From Avipropionibacterium sp050157065 (GTDB lineage: Bacteria > Actinomycetota > Actinomycetes > Propionibacteriales > Propionibacteriaceae), in NCBI GenBank assembly GCA_050157065.1, contig CP189573.1: a stretch of 64,000 nucleotides of DNA. One strand, given 5' to 3'. A program made the position numbers and the translations under genes. This document shows, in pieces, positions 43,981-52,475 of the stretch. Every line of letters starts with the position of its first letter. Position 1 is the first letter of the stretch. The notes beneath the pieces were generated by a model, which was not told where the DNA came from, searched no databases, and was given only the letters and a program-made list of their open reading frames with translations.

Positions 43981-45457
43981 AGGGCTTGGGCGCGACGACG
44001 CTGCGTTGCCATCCGGTAGCAGAGTTCGTCCCGGTCACCTTCACGTACAGGGATCCGTCACCATCGTCGGTTCGGTGGTACGTGTGTCCGGGATCGGCCA
44101 GGACGACACCCTCGGGGCTGCCGGCACCGCGGAGACCGTGCCACCAGTTGCCCGACATCGGATAGGTGCCCTCGAACGCTTCGGTGTTCCGGTCCTGCAC
44201 GTTGTCGTACAGGTGGTTCACCCCGATCTCGTGGTGGCCCGGGTCCTCGACGGTGTCGTTGCTGCTGAGGTTGACGCCGAACCTGTTACGCGTGCAGATG
44301 TTGCCGGCGACCATCACATGGGATGACGACGACACCTGGATGCCACTGATCGGATTGTCCGTGCACACGTTGTTGGTGACGATCACGTCGCGACAGTGGG
44401 TGATGTTGATGCCGTGGATCTTGGTGGTGTTGCGACAGGTGTTGCCGCTGATCACCGCGTTCTGGTCGAGAATCTTCTCGGGGAACTGGCGTACCGTGGG
44501 ATCAAGGGTGATGCCCCCCGAGCCGTTGCCGTCGCAGACGTTGTCCGTGATGGTGAAGTCACGGTTCCAGGCCGGGACCGGGTCGCGGAACAGCCCTCCG
44601 GCGCAGATGCCCCAGCCGACCGAGTTCACCAGGCCGTTCCGTTCAGCACGGCACCCACGTACGTGCCAGTACTGCGAATAGGTGAAGACGACACCATGGC
44701 CGTCGTTCTCGATCGTCCGGCAGCCCTGGACGGTGACGTGCTTGACCTCGTCCCCGCTGAACCCGTGGCGGTTCGCGATGAAGTCACAGTTCTCGATGTG
44801 GCCGTGATCGGTGAACTGCATGCGCATCCCGAAGGATTGGCAGTTGCTGATCTTGGTGTCGCGAACGATCACCCGGTCCTCAGCGTGATGTCGCCCGAGA
44901 ACCCGGATCCCCTCACCCCAGCCGTCCTGGACGACGCAGTCGGTCACGGTGAGGTCGATGGCGGGAACCGCAGCGGTCGCTGCGGCGTAGATCAACCGCT
45001 CGTTGTTGGGCACGGGTGGTTCCGGCGTGATCGAGCGCGCCCCGTCGAGGTGCAACCGATGGAACGTGACCGCACCCCTGGTCACGGCGAAGATCGAGCC
45101 TCCGACAGCCGCTCGGATCACCGGTCGACCGGCGGCGCCGAAGATCAACTGGTCCTTCCGCGGCCGTAGGACGCCCGTCACGCGATAGGTGCCAGGTGGG
45201 AGGAACACGCCTCCACCGTCCCCGGCCGCGTCGATGGTGGCCTGGATGGCGCCGGTGTCATCAGCGGTGCCGTCACCGACGGCGCCGTGGTCGGTGACAT
45301 CGTGGATCTCCCCGTCGAAGGGCGAAACGCCGGATTGCGGCGCCGCCTCAGCGGGCCTCGAAGACCCCAACGCTCCAACCAGGCCAACCGTGCCCGCGGC
45401 TGCTGCGGCCAGCAGACCTCGCCGTCGATCAATCCGCTCCGGGACGTGCTCCGACAT
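43979..45457 (-). CDS. Tat-exported right-handed parallel beta-helix protein
   Basis: A 492-residue exported protein. DRRRGLLAAAAAG (11-23) is a Tat-like signal. A pectate-lyase-3 type cap follows (VTDHGAVGDGTADDTGAIQA, GGVFLPPGTYRVTG), then repeated beta-helix rungs (VIVRDTKISNCQSFG, HIENCDFIANRHGFSG, VIVTNNVCTDNPISG, VMVAGNICTRNRFGV). Such proteins bind or cleave polysaccharides such as pectin, alginate or chondroitin. ATG at 45455-45457 with GGAGG 5 nt upstream, and a good promoter upstream (45494-45522). It is a relative of the frameshifted gene at 39857-41663. Catalytic residues cannot be assigned. Confidence 0.82.
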   Translation of the reverse strand: MSEHVPERIDRRRGLLAAAAAGTVGLVGALGSSRPAEAAPQSGVSPFDGEIHDVTDHGAVGDGTADDTGAIQATIDAAGDGGGVFLPPGTYRVTGVLRPRKDQLIFGAAGRPVIRAAVGGSIFAVTRGAVTFHRLHLDGARSITPEPPVPNNERLIYAAATAAVPAIDLTVTDCVVQDGWGEGIRVLGRHHAEDRVIVRDTKISNCQSFGMRMQFTDHGHIENCDFIANRHGFSGDEVKHVTVQGCRTIENDGHGVVFTYSQYWHVRGCRAERNGLVNSVGWGICAGGLFRDPVPAWNRDFTITDNVCDGNGSGGITLDPTVRQFPEKILDQNAVISGNTCRNTTKIHGINITHCRDVIVTNNVCTDNPISGIQVSSSSHVMVAGNICTRNRFGVNLSSNDTVEDPGHHEIGVNHLYDNVQDRNTEAFEGTYPMSGNWWHGLRGAGSPEGVVLADPGHTYHRTDDGDGSLYVKVTGTNSATGWQRSVVAPKP

Positions 45458-45493
45458 GTGTCCTCCTTGACAATGGTGCTGCGGTCTCCACGC

Positions 45494-45522
45494 ATTCTGC
45501 AGAGCAGCACGGACTGCGTCAA
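45494..45522 (-). promoter_or_regulatory. housekeeping-type promoter of the beta-helix gene
   Basis: On the minus strand TTGACG (45517-45522) is followed by a 17-nt spacer and CAGAAT (45494-45499), about 37 bp before the start codon. Confidence 0.55.
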
Positions 45523-45666
45523 GAGCCCGTGTCGGCAGTTGGGCCGCAACACCCACGTTGCCGGTGGGGTGCCAGGAGCAGCGGCGCAGCCGCAATGCGC
45601 CAACGGTTCACCCAGTGTTCTCCTCCGCCGCCGCTCGTCGTCAACCGCTTGGCACAGGCTGGGCCC

Positions 45667-47862
45667 ATGACTCACACCGACCCCACGCCCCTCGTCAACC
45701 GCCGGACCGTCCTCGGCGGCAGCGCGGCCGTCCTCGTCGCGACCTCTGCCGGGCTCGGCTCCGAGATGCCGACCGCGAGCGCCGCTCGGCCGGACCCGAC
45801 GACGTACGCCTTCTTCACCGACCCGCACGCCGATCCGGAGAATGCGGTGCAGATGGCGCGGCTGAAGGCGACGCTGGAGGCGATCGCGGCGGACGAGCCG
45901 GCGTTGGTGCTGCACGCCGGCGACGTCACCGAGTACGGCACGGTCGCCGAGTACGAGGCGTACGAGGCGGTCATCCCCGACAGCATCAAGGACAAGGTCG
46001 AACACGTCCCCGGCAACCACGAGATCCGCTGGGACGTGACCGCGTACGAGAACTACACCGAGCACGTCGACGAACTGAACTTCGAGGTGACCGTCGGTGG
46101 GGTGCAGTTCCTGCTGCTGGACCCGACGATCGTGCAGCAGGAGGTCGGCTACTACACCGAGGCCGACCTCGACTGGCTGCGCCGCCGGCTCCGCGCCAAG
46201 CCGGCCCACCAGCCGACCGTGATCGTCACCCACTACCCCACCGCGGAGGGCCACTACTACGTGGTGAACGCCGAGGAGCTGCTGGCCACCATCGAGGGCT
46301 GGAACGTCCGCCTGGTGCTCGCCGGCCACACCCACCGCCAGCACGTCGAACACCTGAACGGGCTGACCCACCTCGAGGGCGCGGCGGTCAAGAACGCCGC
46401 GCAGTACTACCGGCTCACCACCGCCCCGGTCGGCAACAGGCAGACCGTCGCGTCGCTGCAGCACGTGCTGATCCCCGATCCGGCCGACCCGGCCACGCAG
46501 ACCGTCACCGACCTCGCCGACATCGACCTCGAACGGCAGCCGCGTCGCGACCCGCTGGACCCGCGGACCATCGACGTCCGGGTCCGCCGCAACGAACTGC
46601 ACGTGTCCGTACGTGGGGCGAACGCTCCCGCGGGGACCACCGCGCGCGCCTCGCTGTACAGCCAGCAGATCTACGCCGGCCGCGTCACCGAGGCGTGGGT
46701 CCCGCTGGCCCGTACCGGAAGCACCTTCTCCGGCACGGTCGACATCTCCGACCTCACCCCCGGCGACCACCGGCTGAACGTCGAGCTGGTCGACGGCGTC
46801 CGCCGCTGGCGCGAGGTGGTCGCGTACACGATCAACGGCCCGGCGTACCGGCCGGTCTGGGAGATGCCGCTCGGCGGCATCATCACAGGCGCCCTGGGGC
46901 AGCTGGGTGACCGGGTGTTCGCCGGCTCGTCGGCCGGCTCGGTGACCGCGCTCGACCCGGGGCTGCGGCTGCCGGCGAAGGCGTGGTCGACCGAGGTTGG
47001 GCCGGCGCTGACCAACCTGACGGTCGACGAGGCGGCGGAGCTGGTGGTCGTCGGGTCGGCCAACGGTACGGTGACCGCGCTGCACGCCGACGCCGGTGGC
47101 GTCGCCTGGCGGACCGACCTGGGTCACCCGGTGATGGCCGACCCGCTGGTCGCCACGATCGCCGGTGAGCCGTCGGTGGTGGTGATGGCGGCCGATGAGC
47201 TGGTCCGGCTCGACGCCACGACCGGGGCCGTACGCTTCCGGCGCGCGCTGTCCGGGGTCAGCGCGGGGCGTCCCGCCGCCGACGACGACCGGATCTACGT
47301 CGGCCTCGGCGACGGAAAGGCCTGGGCGGTCGACGCCGCCACCGGTGAGCCGGTGTGGAGCCGCGAGCTGGCCAACCGGGCCGGCAGCTACCGCAAGCTG
47401 ATCTACGGTCCGTGGACCCACCAGGTCACGCTGATCACCCCGGAGCTGGTGTTCGTGTCGACCGTCGCCGGCGGCCGCGCCCTCGACCGGGCCGCCGGCG
47501 AGATCGTGTGGGAGATCGCCAAGTCGTTCCTCTACACCCCGCCGCGGATCCTCGCCGACGGCGACCTGCTGCTGGTCGACGAGTGGGGTGAGGCCCGCCG
47601 GGTCGATGCCACCACCGGCGAGACCCGCTGGCTGACCGACCGGTTCGTGTCACGCTCCCTCGACGCCGGACCGGTCGTCACCGGTGACTCGGCGCTCGTC
47701 GTCGGCACGATGGGCGACCTCGCCGTACTCGACCTGAGCGACGGGTCGTACGAGAAGGTGCGCCAGTTGTCGAGCAGCCCGGTGGTCTCGAGCCCGGCCG
47801 CCGCCAACGGTGTGCTGGTCACCGGCCACCTGGACGGGGTGTTGCGCGGCTTCCGCGGCTGA
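45667..47862 (+). CDS. Tat-exported metallophosphoesterase fused to a PQQ-type beta-propeller
   Basis: A 731-residue protein. A Tat-like signal lies at 11-40 (NRRTVLGGSAAVLV). A calcineurin-like phosphoesterase domain follows, with all metal motifs: D52 and H54 (TDPHAD), D86 (HAGDVTEYG), N117 and H118 (PGNHEI), and later THYPTAEGH and GHTHRQH. A linker domain follows at ~300-395 (PRTIDVRVRRNELHV). From ~400 on, repeats of the PQQ/BamB style (GSSAGSVTALDPGL, GSANGTVTALHADAG, VDAATGEPVWSRELA) form a propeller. The ATG at 45667 is the first with a plausible signal behind it. The substrate is unknown; the propeller may hold it on the cell surface. Confidence 0.83.
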   Translation: MTHTDPTPLVNRRTVLGGSAAVLVATSAGLGSEMPTASAARPDPTTYAFFTDPHADPENAVQMARLKATLEAIAADEPALVLHAGDVTEYGTVAEYEAYEAVIPDSIKDKVEHVPGNHEIRWDVTAYENYTEHVDELNFEVTVGGVQFLLLDPTIVQQEVGYYTEADLDWLRRRLRAKPAHQPTVIVTHYPTAEGHYYVVNAEELLATIEGWNVRLVLAGHTHRQHVEHLNGLTHLEGAAVKNAAQYYRLTTAPVGNRQTVASLQHVLIPDPADPATQTVTDLADIDLERQPRRDPLDPRTIDVRVRRNELHVSVRGANAPAGTTARASLYSQQIYAGRVTEAWVPLARTGSTFSGTVDISDLTPGDHRLNVELVDGVRRWREVVAYTINGPAYRPVWEMPLGGIITGALGQLGDRVFAGSSAGSVTALDPGLRLPAKAWSTEVGPALTNLTVDEAAELVVVGSANGTVTALHADAGGVAWRTDLGHPVMADPLVATIAGEPSVVVMAADELVRLDATTGAVRFRRALSGVSAGRPAADDDRIYVGLGDGKAWAVDAATGEPVWSRELANRAGSYRKLIYGPWTHQVTLITPELVFVSTVAGGRALDRAAGEIVWEIAKSFLYTPPRILADGDLLLVDEWGEARRVDATTGETRWLTDRFVSRSLDAGPVVTGDSALVVGTMGDLAVLDLSDGSYEKVRQLSSSPVVSSPAAANGVLVTGHLDGVLRGFRG

Positions 47863-47892
47863 CGCCCCGGGCAGCCCACAGGCGTGGTCGGT

Positions 47893-47955
47893 CACCGAGT
47901 GGGCAGCAGGAGAGCCGAATTGCGTCGGATCAACCCTCCTCGTGCCCACTCGGTG
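47893..47955. terminator. long inverted repeat between convergent genes
   Basis: CACCGAGTGGGCAGCAGGAG (47893-47912) pairs with 47936-47955 at about 17 of 20 positions. Partial copies of the CCCACTCG arm follow up to ~48005, so the region is a small repeat cluster as well as a probable two-way terminator. Confidence 0.55.
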
Positions 47956-48033
47956 TCGCGACGCCTCTCCAAGTGCCCACTCGAGGTGGGTGCGCCTCTC
48001 CGAGTGACCTTTCGACAGGCCCAAGGGGCGGAC

Positions 48034-48600
48034 TCAGCGGGTCGGGGGCTGCCAGGCCGGGTCGCGTCCGATGAATCCGATCACCTGGTCCTGCAGGTCG
48101 GCATCAGCCGGTACGGGGACGCGCGGCCCGAACTGGCCGCTGGACCGCATCGCCTCCTCGGACTGCTGGCTGGCGGCGTGTCCGGCGGCCAGCCGTACCG
48201 GATCGAGCCGGTCGTCCTGGCCGGTCGCGCGGGCCAGGTCCCAGGTGTGCAGGAACACGTCGGGGGTGTAGATCATGTCGATCACCTGAGCGGTCGACAT
48301 CTCGCCGAAGTGCGGGTTGCTCACCGGGGCCGCGCTCCGCTCCGGATCGTCCAGCAGCTGCTGCACCCCGGCGGTGTGCGCGTGCCACGCCGCGGCCGGG
48401 TCGTCGGCCACCGACGGTACGTCGGCGACCGGCGCACCCAGGACCTGCGGAAGCCACTCGATCAGGTGGGCCACGACGTCGCGCGCCTGCCACTCGGCGA
48501 CCGGTGTGGGGACGTCCCAACCGTCGGCGGGGACGCCGTCCACCCGGGCGGTGAAGGTGGCCGCGACCTCGCGGTACTCGGCTGCGGGATCGGTGCTCAT
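48034..48600 (-). CDS. TIGR03086-type DinB/maleylpyruvate-isomerase-like metal-binding protein
   Basis: A four-helix-bundle protein of 188 residues. Visible family features are WDVPTPVAEWQARDVVAHLI (~28-47, metal His), and the pair around MIYTPDVFLHTWDLARATGQ (~110-129). Members may bind mycothiol or a metal and are often stress genes. Two CAACC-N4-GGTTG dyads lie upstream (48639-48652, 48684-48699), so the gene is probably under a dedicated repressor encoded elsewhere. Confidence 0.75.
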   Translation of the reverse strand: MSTDPAAEYREVAATFTARVDGVPADGWDVPTPVAEWQARDVVAHLIEWLPQVLGAPVADVPSVADDPAAAWHAHTAGVQQLLDDPERSAAPVSNPHFGEMSTAQVIDMIYTPDVFLHTWDLARATGQDDRLDPVRLAAGHAASQQSEEAMRSSGQFGPRVPVPADADLQDQVIGFIGRDPAWQPPTR

Positions 48601-48638
48601 CCGGGGCTCCTCAGGTCAGTCGATGCCGTACGTGTTCT

Positions 48639-48699
48639 CAACCGTTTGGTTGCAGACAAGTCAACGCGACCTCGCCGCGATTGTCAACCCGATGGTTGA
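48639..48699. promoter_or_regulatory. pair of CAACC-N4-GGTTG operators
   Basis: Site 1, CAACCGTTTGGTTG at 48639-48652; site 2, TCAACCCGATGGTTGA at 48684-48699. Their centres are 46 bp apart, and both lie between the starts or ends of flanking minus-strand genes, 38 bp upstream of the TIGR03086 gene. The form suits an ArsR- or TetR-like dimer. Confidence 0.6.
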
Positions 48700-48740
48700 A
48701 ATCAACGCCTCCATGGGGCCCGGGGTCAGGTCGACCCCAC

Positions 48741-49373
48741 TCACCTGGGCCGCTCGCCGGGCGCCCTGGTGCGCAGCAGCTTGGCCGGGACCCCGACGTA
48801 CAGGCCCTTCTCGGTGGTGAGCGCGGTGGTGACCACCGCGCCGGCACCGACGATGCTGCCGGACGCCACCGCCCCACCCGGGGTGATCGACACGTTCGCC
48901 CCGAGCCAGACGTCGTCGGCCAGCTCGATCGGCGCCCCGGTGCCGGTCCCGGACATCGGTACGCCGAGGTCGCGTGGATCGTGCTGCACCGTGGCCAGCA
49001 CCACATGTGCGGCGACGTTGACGTGGTGCCCGACGGTGAGCCCGTACTGCCCGTACAGCGCGCACCCGGGCGCGAAGTGGGTGTCGGAACCGATCGTGGT
49101 GCGGCCGTTCTCGTCGCCCAAGGAGAGGTAGCTGTACGGATAGAACGTCACGTTGTCGCCGACCTCGAGCCGTCCGGTGCCTTGGATGAAGGAGTACGCC
49201 CGGAAGCACGACCCGTGCCCCAGGCGCACCCGCGACCGGTCCGAGGCCAGGGTGCCGTGACCGATCCGGACCCCGTCACCCACCGACCACAGCTCGGGGT
49301 GGGCGATCTCCACGCCCGGTTCGACGACGACGTCGTCGCCACAGCTGGCGAACCTGCTCCGGATGTCGGTCAC
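48741..49373 (-). CDS. hexapeptide-repeat (left-handed beta-helix) acyltransferase
   Basis: A 210-residue protein with repeated hexads of the isoleucine-patch kind (VGDGVRIGHGTL, VGDNVTFYP, IGSDTHFAPG, LADDVWLGANVSIT, ASGSIVGAGAVVT) and the usual ending GLYVGVPAKLLR. H128 or H136 in HVVLATVQHDPRD is a candidate catalytic His. It probably acetylates a sugar. It sits beside envelope genes, which suggests a cell-surface glycan as substrate (inference). Confidence 0.87.
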   Translation of the reverse strand: MTDIRSRFASCGDDVVVEPGVEIAHPELWSVGDGVRIGHGTLASDRSRVRLGHGSCFRAYSFIQGTGRLEVGDNVTFYPYSYLSLGDENGRTTIGSDTHFAPGCALYGQYGLTVGHHVNVAAHVVLATVQHDPRDLGVPMSGTGTGAPIELADDVWLGANVSITPGGAVASGSIVGAGAVVTTALTTEKGLYVGVPAKLLRTRAPGERPR

Positions 49374-49474
49374 GGGTCTCCCTCGACGAAGTGACTGGGT
49401 CGAGAAGAGTCCACCACACCGCCACGGTCCACGCGCCGGCGCTCCACGATCGCCCGCCCTGCCTGAACGGTTAC

Positions 49475-49515
49475 GACCCGCCGCCGACCTGCGCGAAGCA
49501 GGTCGGCGGCGGGTC
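49475..49515 (-). terminator. 18-bp perfect hairpin after the lytic-protein gene
   Basis: GACCCGCCGCCGACCTGC (49475-49492) and its exact complement (49498-49515) enclose a GCGAA loop. It lies 66 bp past the stop of the peptidoglycan-binding gene. No U-run, as is common for actinobacterial terminators. Confidence 0.75.
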
Positions 49516-49581
49516 GATCTCCACCCCGATGTTCACCGGACCGGTCGAGTCACCCGTCGACCGATCCGGTGGCTCAGGGTG

Positions 49582-50517
49582 TCAGCGGATGGAGCCGACG
49601 TTGCCCTTCTGCTTGGCGACGCACTCACGGGCGAGGCTCTCCCACTTGGCGTACGCGTCGGGGTAGCCGGAGCGCTGTACGGCCTGGGCGGCGCGGGTGA
49701 CCGACATGTTCTGCCAGCCGGAGATGTCGACCAGGCCCGGGTTCGGCGTGTGGCTGGCCTTGCCGTAGAAGGCACGAGCCGCGAGGACCGGGGTCCGGCA
49801 CTGCGAGATGGTGCCCCACCCCTGGCTGGGCCGCTGCTGGAACAGGCCGACCGAGTCGCGGTCGCCGCCCGACAGGTTGCGCAGCGTCGACTCCTGCATG
49901 GCGCAGGCGATCGCGATGACCCAGCCGTACTCGGGGATCGAGTAGCCCTTGCCGACGCCGATGATGGTGCGGACGTGACCCAGCTGGGTCGAGCTCAGGT
50001 TGCCGTAGCCGGTGCCGCCACCGCCACCACCGCCGCCGCCCATCAACTTGCTCCAGGTCTTGACGCCGACGATGCCGTCCACGACCAGATTGTTTCGGCT
50101 CTGGAACGAACGGACCGCGCGCTCGGTCGCGGGCCCGAACACGCCGTCGCGGGTCAGGCCGCCGAGCTTGGCCTGCAGGCCCTTCACGACCGAGCCGCGG
50201 CTACCGCGCCGGACGACGTCGAGCAACTGCGACCAGGTCTTCGGTCCGACGATGCCATCGGTCTCGAGTCCCCTCGACCGCTGGAAGCTGACGACGGCCG
50301 CCTTGGTCTTGGGGCCGAAGACGCCGTCGACGCTGGCACCGAGGCGGGCCTGGATGAAGCGGACGTTGCTGTTGTTGCTGCCCGTACGAACGATCGGGAA
50401 GTCGACGGTGCTGGCCAGCGGGATGGCCGCGTGCGAGGTCGTGCTGACGAGTCCGGCGCCGAGCAGGCCGGCACCGAGGCCGGCCGAGCCGACCAGGAGG
50501 GAGCGACGGTTGAACAT
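49582..50517 (-). CDS. exported peptidoglycan-binding protein with lytic-transglycosylase-like domain
   Basis: A 311-residue secreted protein. NRRSLLVGSAGLGAG (3-17) begins a Tat signal. Two PG_binding_1 repeats follow, each ending in a G-PKTW or GP-TERAV type pattern (DGVFGPKTKAAVVSFQ, DGIVGPKTWSQLL, DGVFGPATERAVRSF). A run of nine glycines (~180-190) links to a C-terminal domain with IACAMQESTLRNLSGGDRDS and GLFQQRPSQGWG, the lysozyme-like pattern with a candidate catalytic Glu. It probably cuts or remodels the cell wall. ATG at 50515-50517 with AAGGAA upstream. Confidence 0.82.
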   Translation of the reverse strand: MFNRRSLLVGSAGLGAGLLGAGLVSTTSHAAIPLASTVDFPIVRTGSNNSNVRFIQARLGASVDGVFGPKTKAAVVSFQRSRGLETDGIVGPKTWSQLLDVVRRGSRGSVVKGLQAKLGGLTRDGVFGPATERAVRSFQSRNNLVVDGIVGVKTWSKLMGGGGGGGGGTGYGNLSSTQLGHVRTIIGVGKGYSIPEYGWVIAIACAMQESTLRNLSGGDRDSVGLFQQRPSQGWGTISQCRTPVLAARAFYGKASHTPNPGLVDISGWQNMSVTRAAQAVQRSGYPDAYAKWESLARECVAKQKGNVGSIR

Positions 50518-50879
50518 CTGGGGGATTCCTTTCGCGGAGGACGAGACGTTGGCCACGACGGTCTTCGGTGACCCGACCGGGCCACGCGGGGATCGCAGGT
50601 GTCTCGGACGCTATTCACGTGGCGGGCCACCCCACGCCATCCGACGTTGCCGCTTTCGGAAGCGCCGCCGGCACCGGGTCGTCCCGCAGGTGTGCCCTGG
50701 GGTGTCGCTCAGGGGAGTCCCCCGGTTTCGACGCGCCAACCGGCTTTCGACTCGCGGACAGGCCGATCGCAGGTAGCATGCGGTTACGTCAAGGCAGCGA
50801 CCCGACCGATGGAGGGCACGTCCCCCGTGACCTGGAACACGAGCGTGAGCTGGAACACGAGGCCAAGCGAAGAATCAGC
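50518..50879. other. 362-bp divergent intergenic region
   Basis: It separates the exported cell-wall protein from the glycosyltransferase gene. A TGGAACACGAG direct repeat occurs near 50832-50861. The long leader of the cell-wall gene could hold an RNA switch, but I could not match a known consensus. Confidence 0.35.
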
Positions 50880-51668
50880 ATGAAGCTCTCTTACTGCACG
50901 ACCTGCATGGGCCGGGCGCACCATCTGAAGCAGACGCTGCCCCGGAACCTCGCCGACAATGTCGACTGGTCACGACCCGACGCCGTCGAGTTCATCGTGC
51001 TCGACTACTCCAGCCCCGACGACCTGCTCGAGTGGATCACCACCGACCCGCAGCTCGCCCCGTACCGGGACGCCGGCATCCTGCGGATCGCCCAAGCCCC
51101 CGGTCAGGACAAGTTCCGCCACTCCCACGCCAAGAACATGGCGCACGCGCTGGCCACCGGCGACTACGTCTGCAACCTCGACGCCGACAACTACCTGGGG
51201 GCCGGCTTCACCTCGTACCTGCGGTCGATCTTCCTGCGGCGACCGAACGCGATCGTCGCGACGAACCGCTTCGACGCCCGGCTGAACGCGGGCCTGTACA
51301 AGGGCAGCATGGGCCGGATCGCGCTGTCGCGCACCAACTTCCACCTGCTCGGCGGGTACGACGAGTCGGCCCGGTTCAAGGGCTGGTCGGGCGAGGACAC
51401 CGACCTGATCATGCGGGCCTTCCGCGCCTTCCTGCGGCCGGTCTGGATCCGCAACCGCGACTACCTGCGGGTCGTGATGCACGACGACATGGAGCGGGTC
51501 CGCAACACCGACTTCGTCGACGCCGATGCCGAACTCGCCCGGATCGCCGCCCTCGACGGTTCCAACATGCGGCCGTTGCTGCGGTACGTGCTGAACCGGG
51601 CCGTGGCGCCACGGGTCGCCAACCGGGGTGCGCCGATCGGCTCCGGCGCCGTCCGCTTCCCGTCCTGA
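50880..51668 (+). CDS. glycosyltransferase, GT2/GT7C-like
   Basis: A GT-A fold enzyme of 262 residues without membrane segments. It starts MKLSYCTTCMGR, with DYSSPDDL, then the DxD metal motif at 101-103 (CNLDADNYLG) and the acceptor-side acidic motif WSGEDTDLIMR near 168-178, as in the galactosyltransferase-like C-terminal domain. It moves a sugar from a nucleotide donor to an unknown acceptor. The ATG at 50880 has only a weak ribosome site, but upstream sequence does not look coding. The next gene starts 6 bp after its stop. Confidence 0.77.
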   Translation: MKLSYCTTCMGRAHHLKQTLPRNLADNVDWSRPDAVEFIVLDYSSPDDLLEWITTDPQLAPYRDAGILRIAQAPGQDKFRHSHAKNMAHALATGDYVCNLDADNYLGAGFTSYLRSIFLRRPNAIVATNRFDARLNAGLYKGSMGRIALSRTNFHLLGGYDESARFKGWSGEDTDLIMRAFRAFLRPVWIRNRDYLRVVMHDDMERVRNTDFVDADAELARIAALDGSNMRPLLRYVLNRAVAPRVANRGAPIGSGAVRFPS

Positions 51669-51674
51669 GGTCCG

Positions 51675-52460
51675 TTGTCCATCGATCGTCGGAGCCTGCT
51701 CGCGCTGGGCGGTGTCGCCACCGTGACCCTGGCGGCCGGCTGTGGTGTCTCTCCCCCGCAACGCGAGGAACAGCTGCAGTGTGCGCCGAAGTCGGCGATG
51801 ACCGAGGTGTCAGCGATCGGCGGCCGGGCTCTGGTGTACGAGATCAGCGAGACCCCGAGCAGCTTCCCGATCGAACCCGGATTCCTGGCGTTGTTCGAGA
51901 CCTGGCAGCAGTACTGGCTCGACCACAGCGGCCTGCCCGGCCACGATCAGATCTGGACGTACGGGGCGTGGGTCGACAACGGCGGCTGCAACTCCTGGCA
52001 CGGCGCGGGTCGGGCGTTCGACATCGGCCGGCTCCGACTCGACGGCGTCCCGATCGTGTCGTGCCGCGAGGACCTGTGGTCGGTGATGGACGACCAGGCC
52101 CAGCGCGACGTGTTGCGCCGCCGGTACTGGGCGTTGGCGGCCAGTCTCCACCTGAACTTCGCGTACGTCCTCACCTATCTGTTCGACGACGCCCACCGCA
52201 ACCACATCCACGTCGACAACGGTGTGTCCGGTACGGAGCTGAGCCGCTTCAGCACCCGGTCCCGGGTGCAGTGCCAGGCGCTGCAGGCGATCTGTACGTA
52301 CCTGTGGAACGTCCCGGTCGAGCTGACCGGCGAGTGGGACACCGCGACGAAGGCCGCGACCACCGAGGTGCTGTCGCGGCTCGGGGTCGCCGGCGACGCG
52401 GCCCGGGGTGACAACTGGGCGGCCTTCCTGGCCGCCTCGGTCGGCCGCGCCGCGGAGTGA
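51675..52460 (+). CDS. extensin-like/M15-type lipoprotein, probable peptidoglycan carboxypeptidase
   Basis: A 261-residue lipoprotein. DRRSLLALGG is a Tat-like start and LAAGC gives C23 as the lipidated cysteine. The domain carries the M15-style zinc site: H109 and D116 in NSWHGAGRAFDIG, H177 and H179 in HRNHIHVDN. The last ~70 residues (ELTGEWDTATKAATTEVLSR) look like a peptidoglycan-binding repeat. The start is a TTG with GAGG 4 nt upstream. It is coupled to the glycosyltransferase gene and convergent with 52476-54020. Confidence 0.75.
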   Translation: MSIDRRSLLALGGVATVTLAAGCGVSPPQREEQLQCAPKSAMTEVSAIGGRALVYEISETPSSFPIEPGFLALFETWQQYWLDHSGLPGHDQIWTYGAWVDNGGCNSWHGAGRAFDIGRLRLDGVPIVSCREDLWSVMDDQAQRDVLRRRYWALAASLHLNFAYVLTYLFDDAHRNHIHVDNGVSGTELSRFSTRSRVQCQALQAICTYLWNVPVELTGEWDTATKAATTEVLSRLGVAGDAARGDNWAAFLAASVGRAAE

Positions 52461-52475
52461 GCCCGGTCCCGCCGG

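Noticed and set aside
50518..50879. c-di-AMP (ydaO-type) riboswitch before the exported cell-wall protein
   Set aside because: Gene context fits, and a GGGGGACTCCCC stretch is present, but I could not match the conserved blocks in order. A covariance search is needed before calling it.
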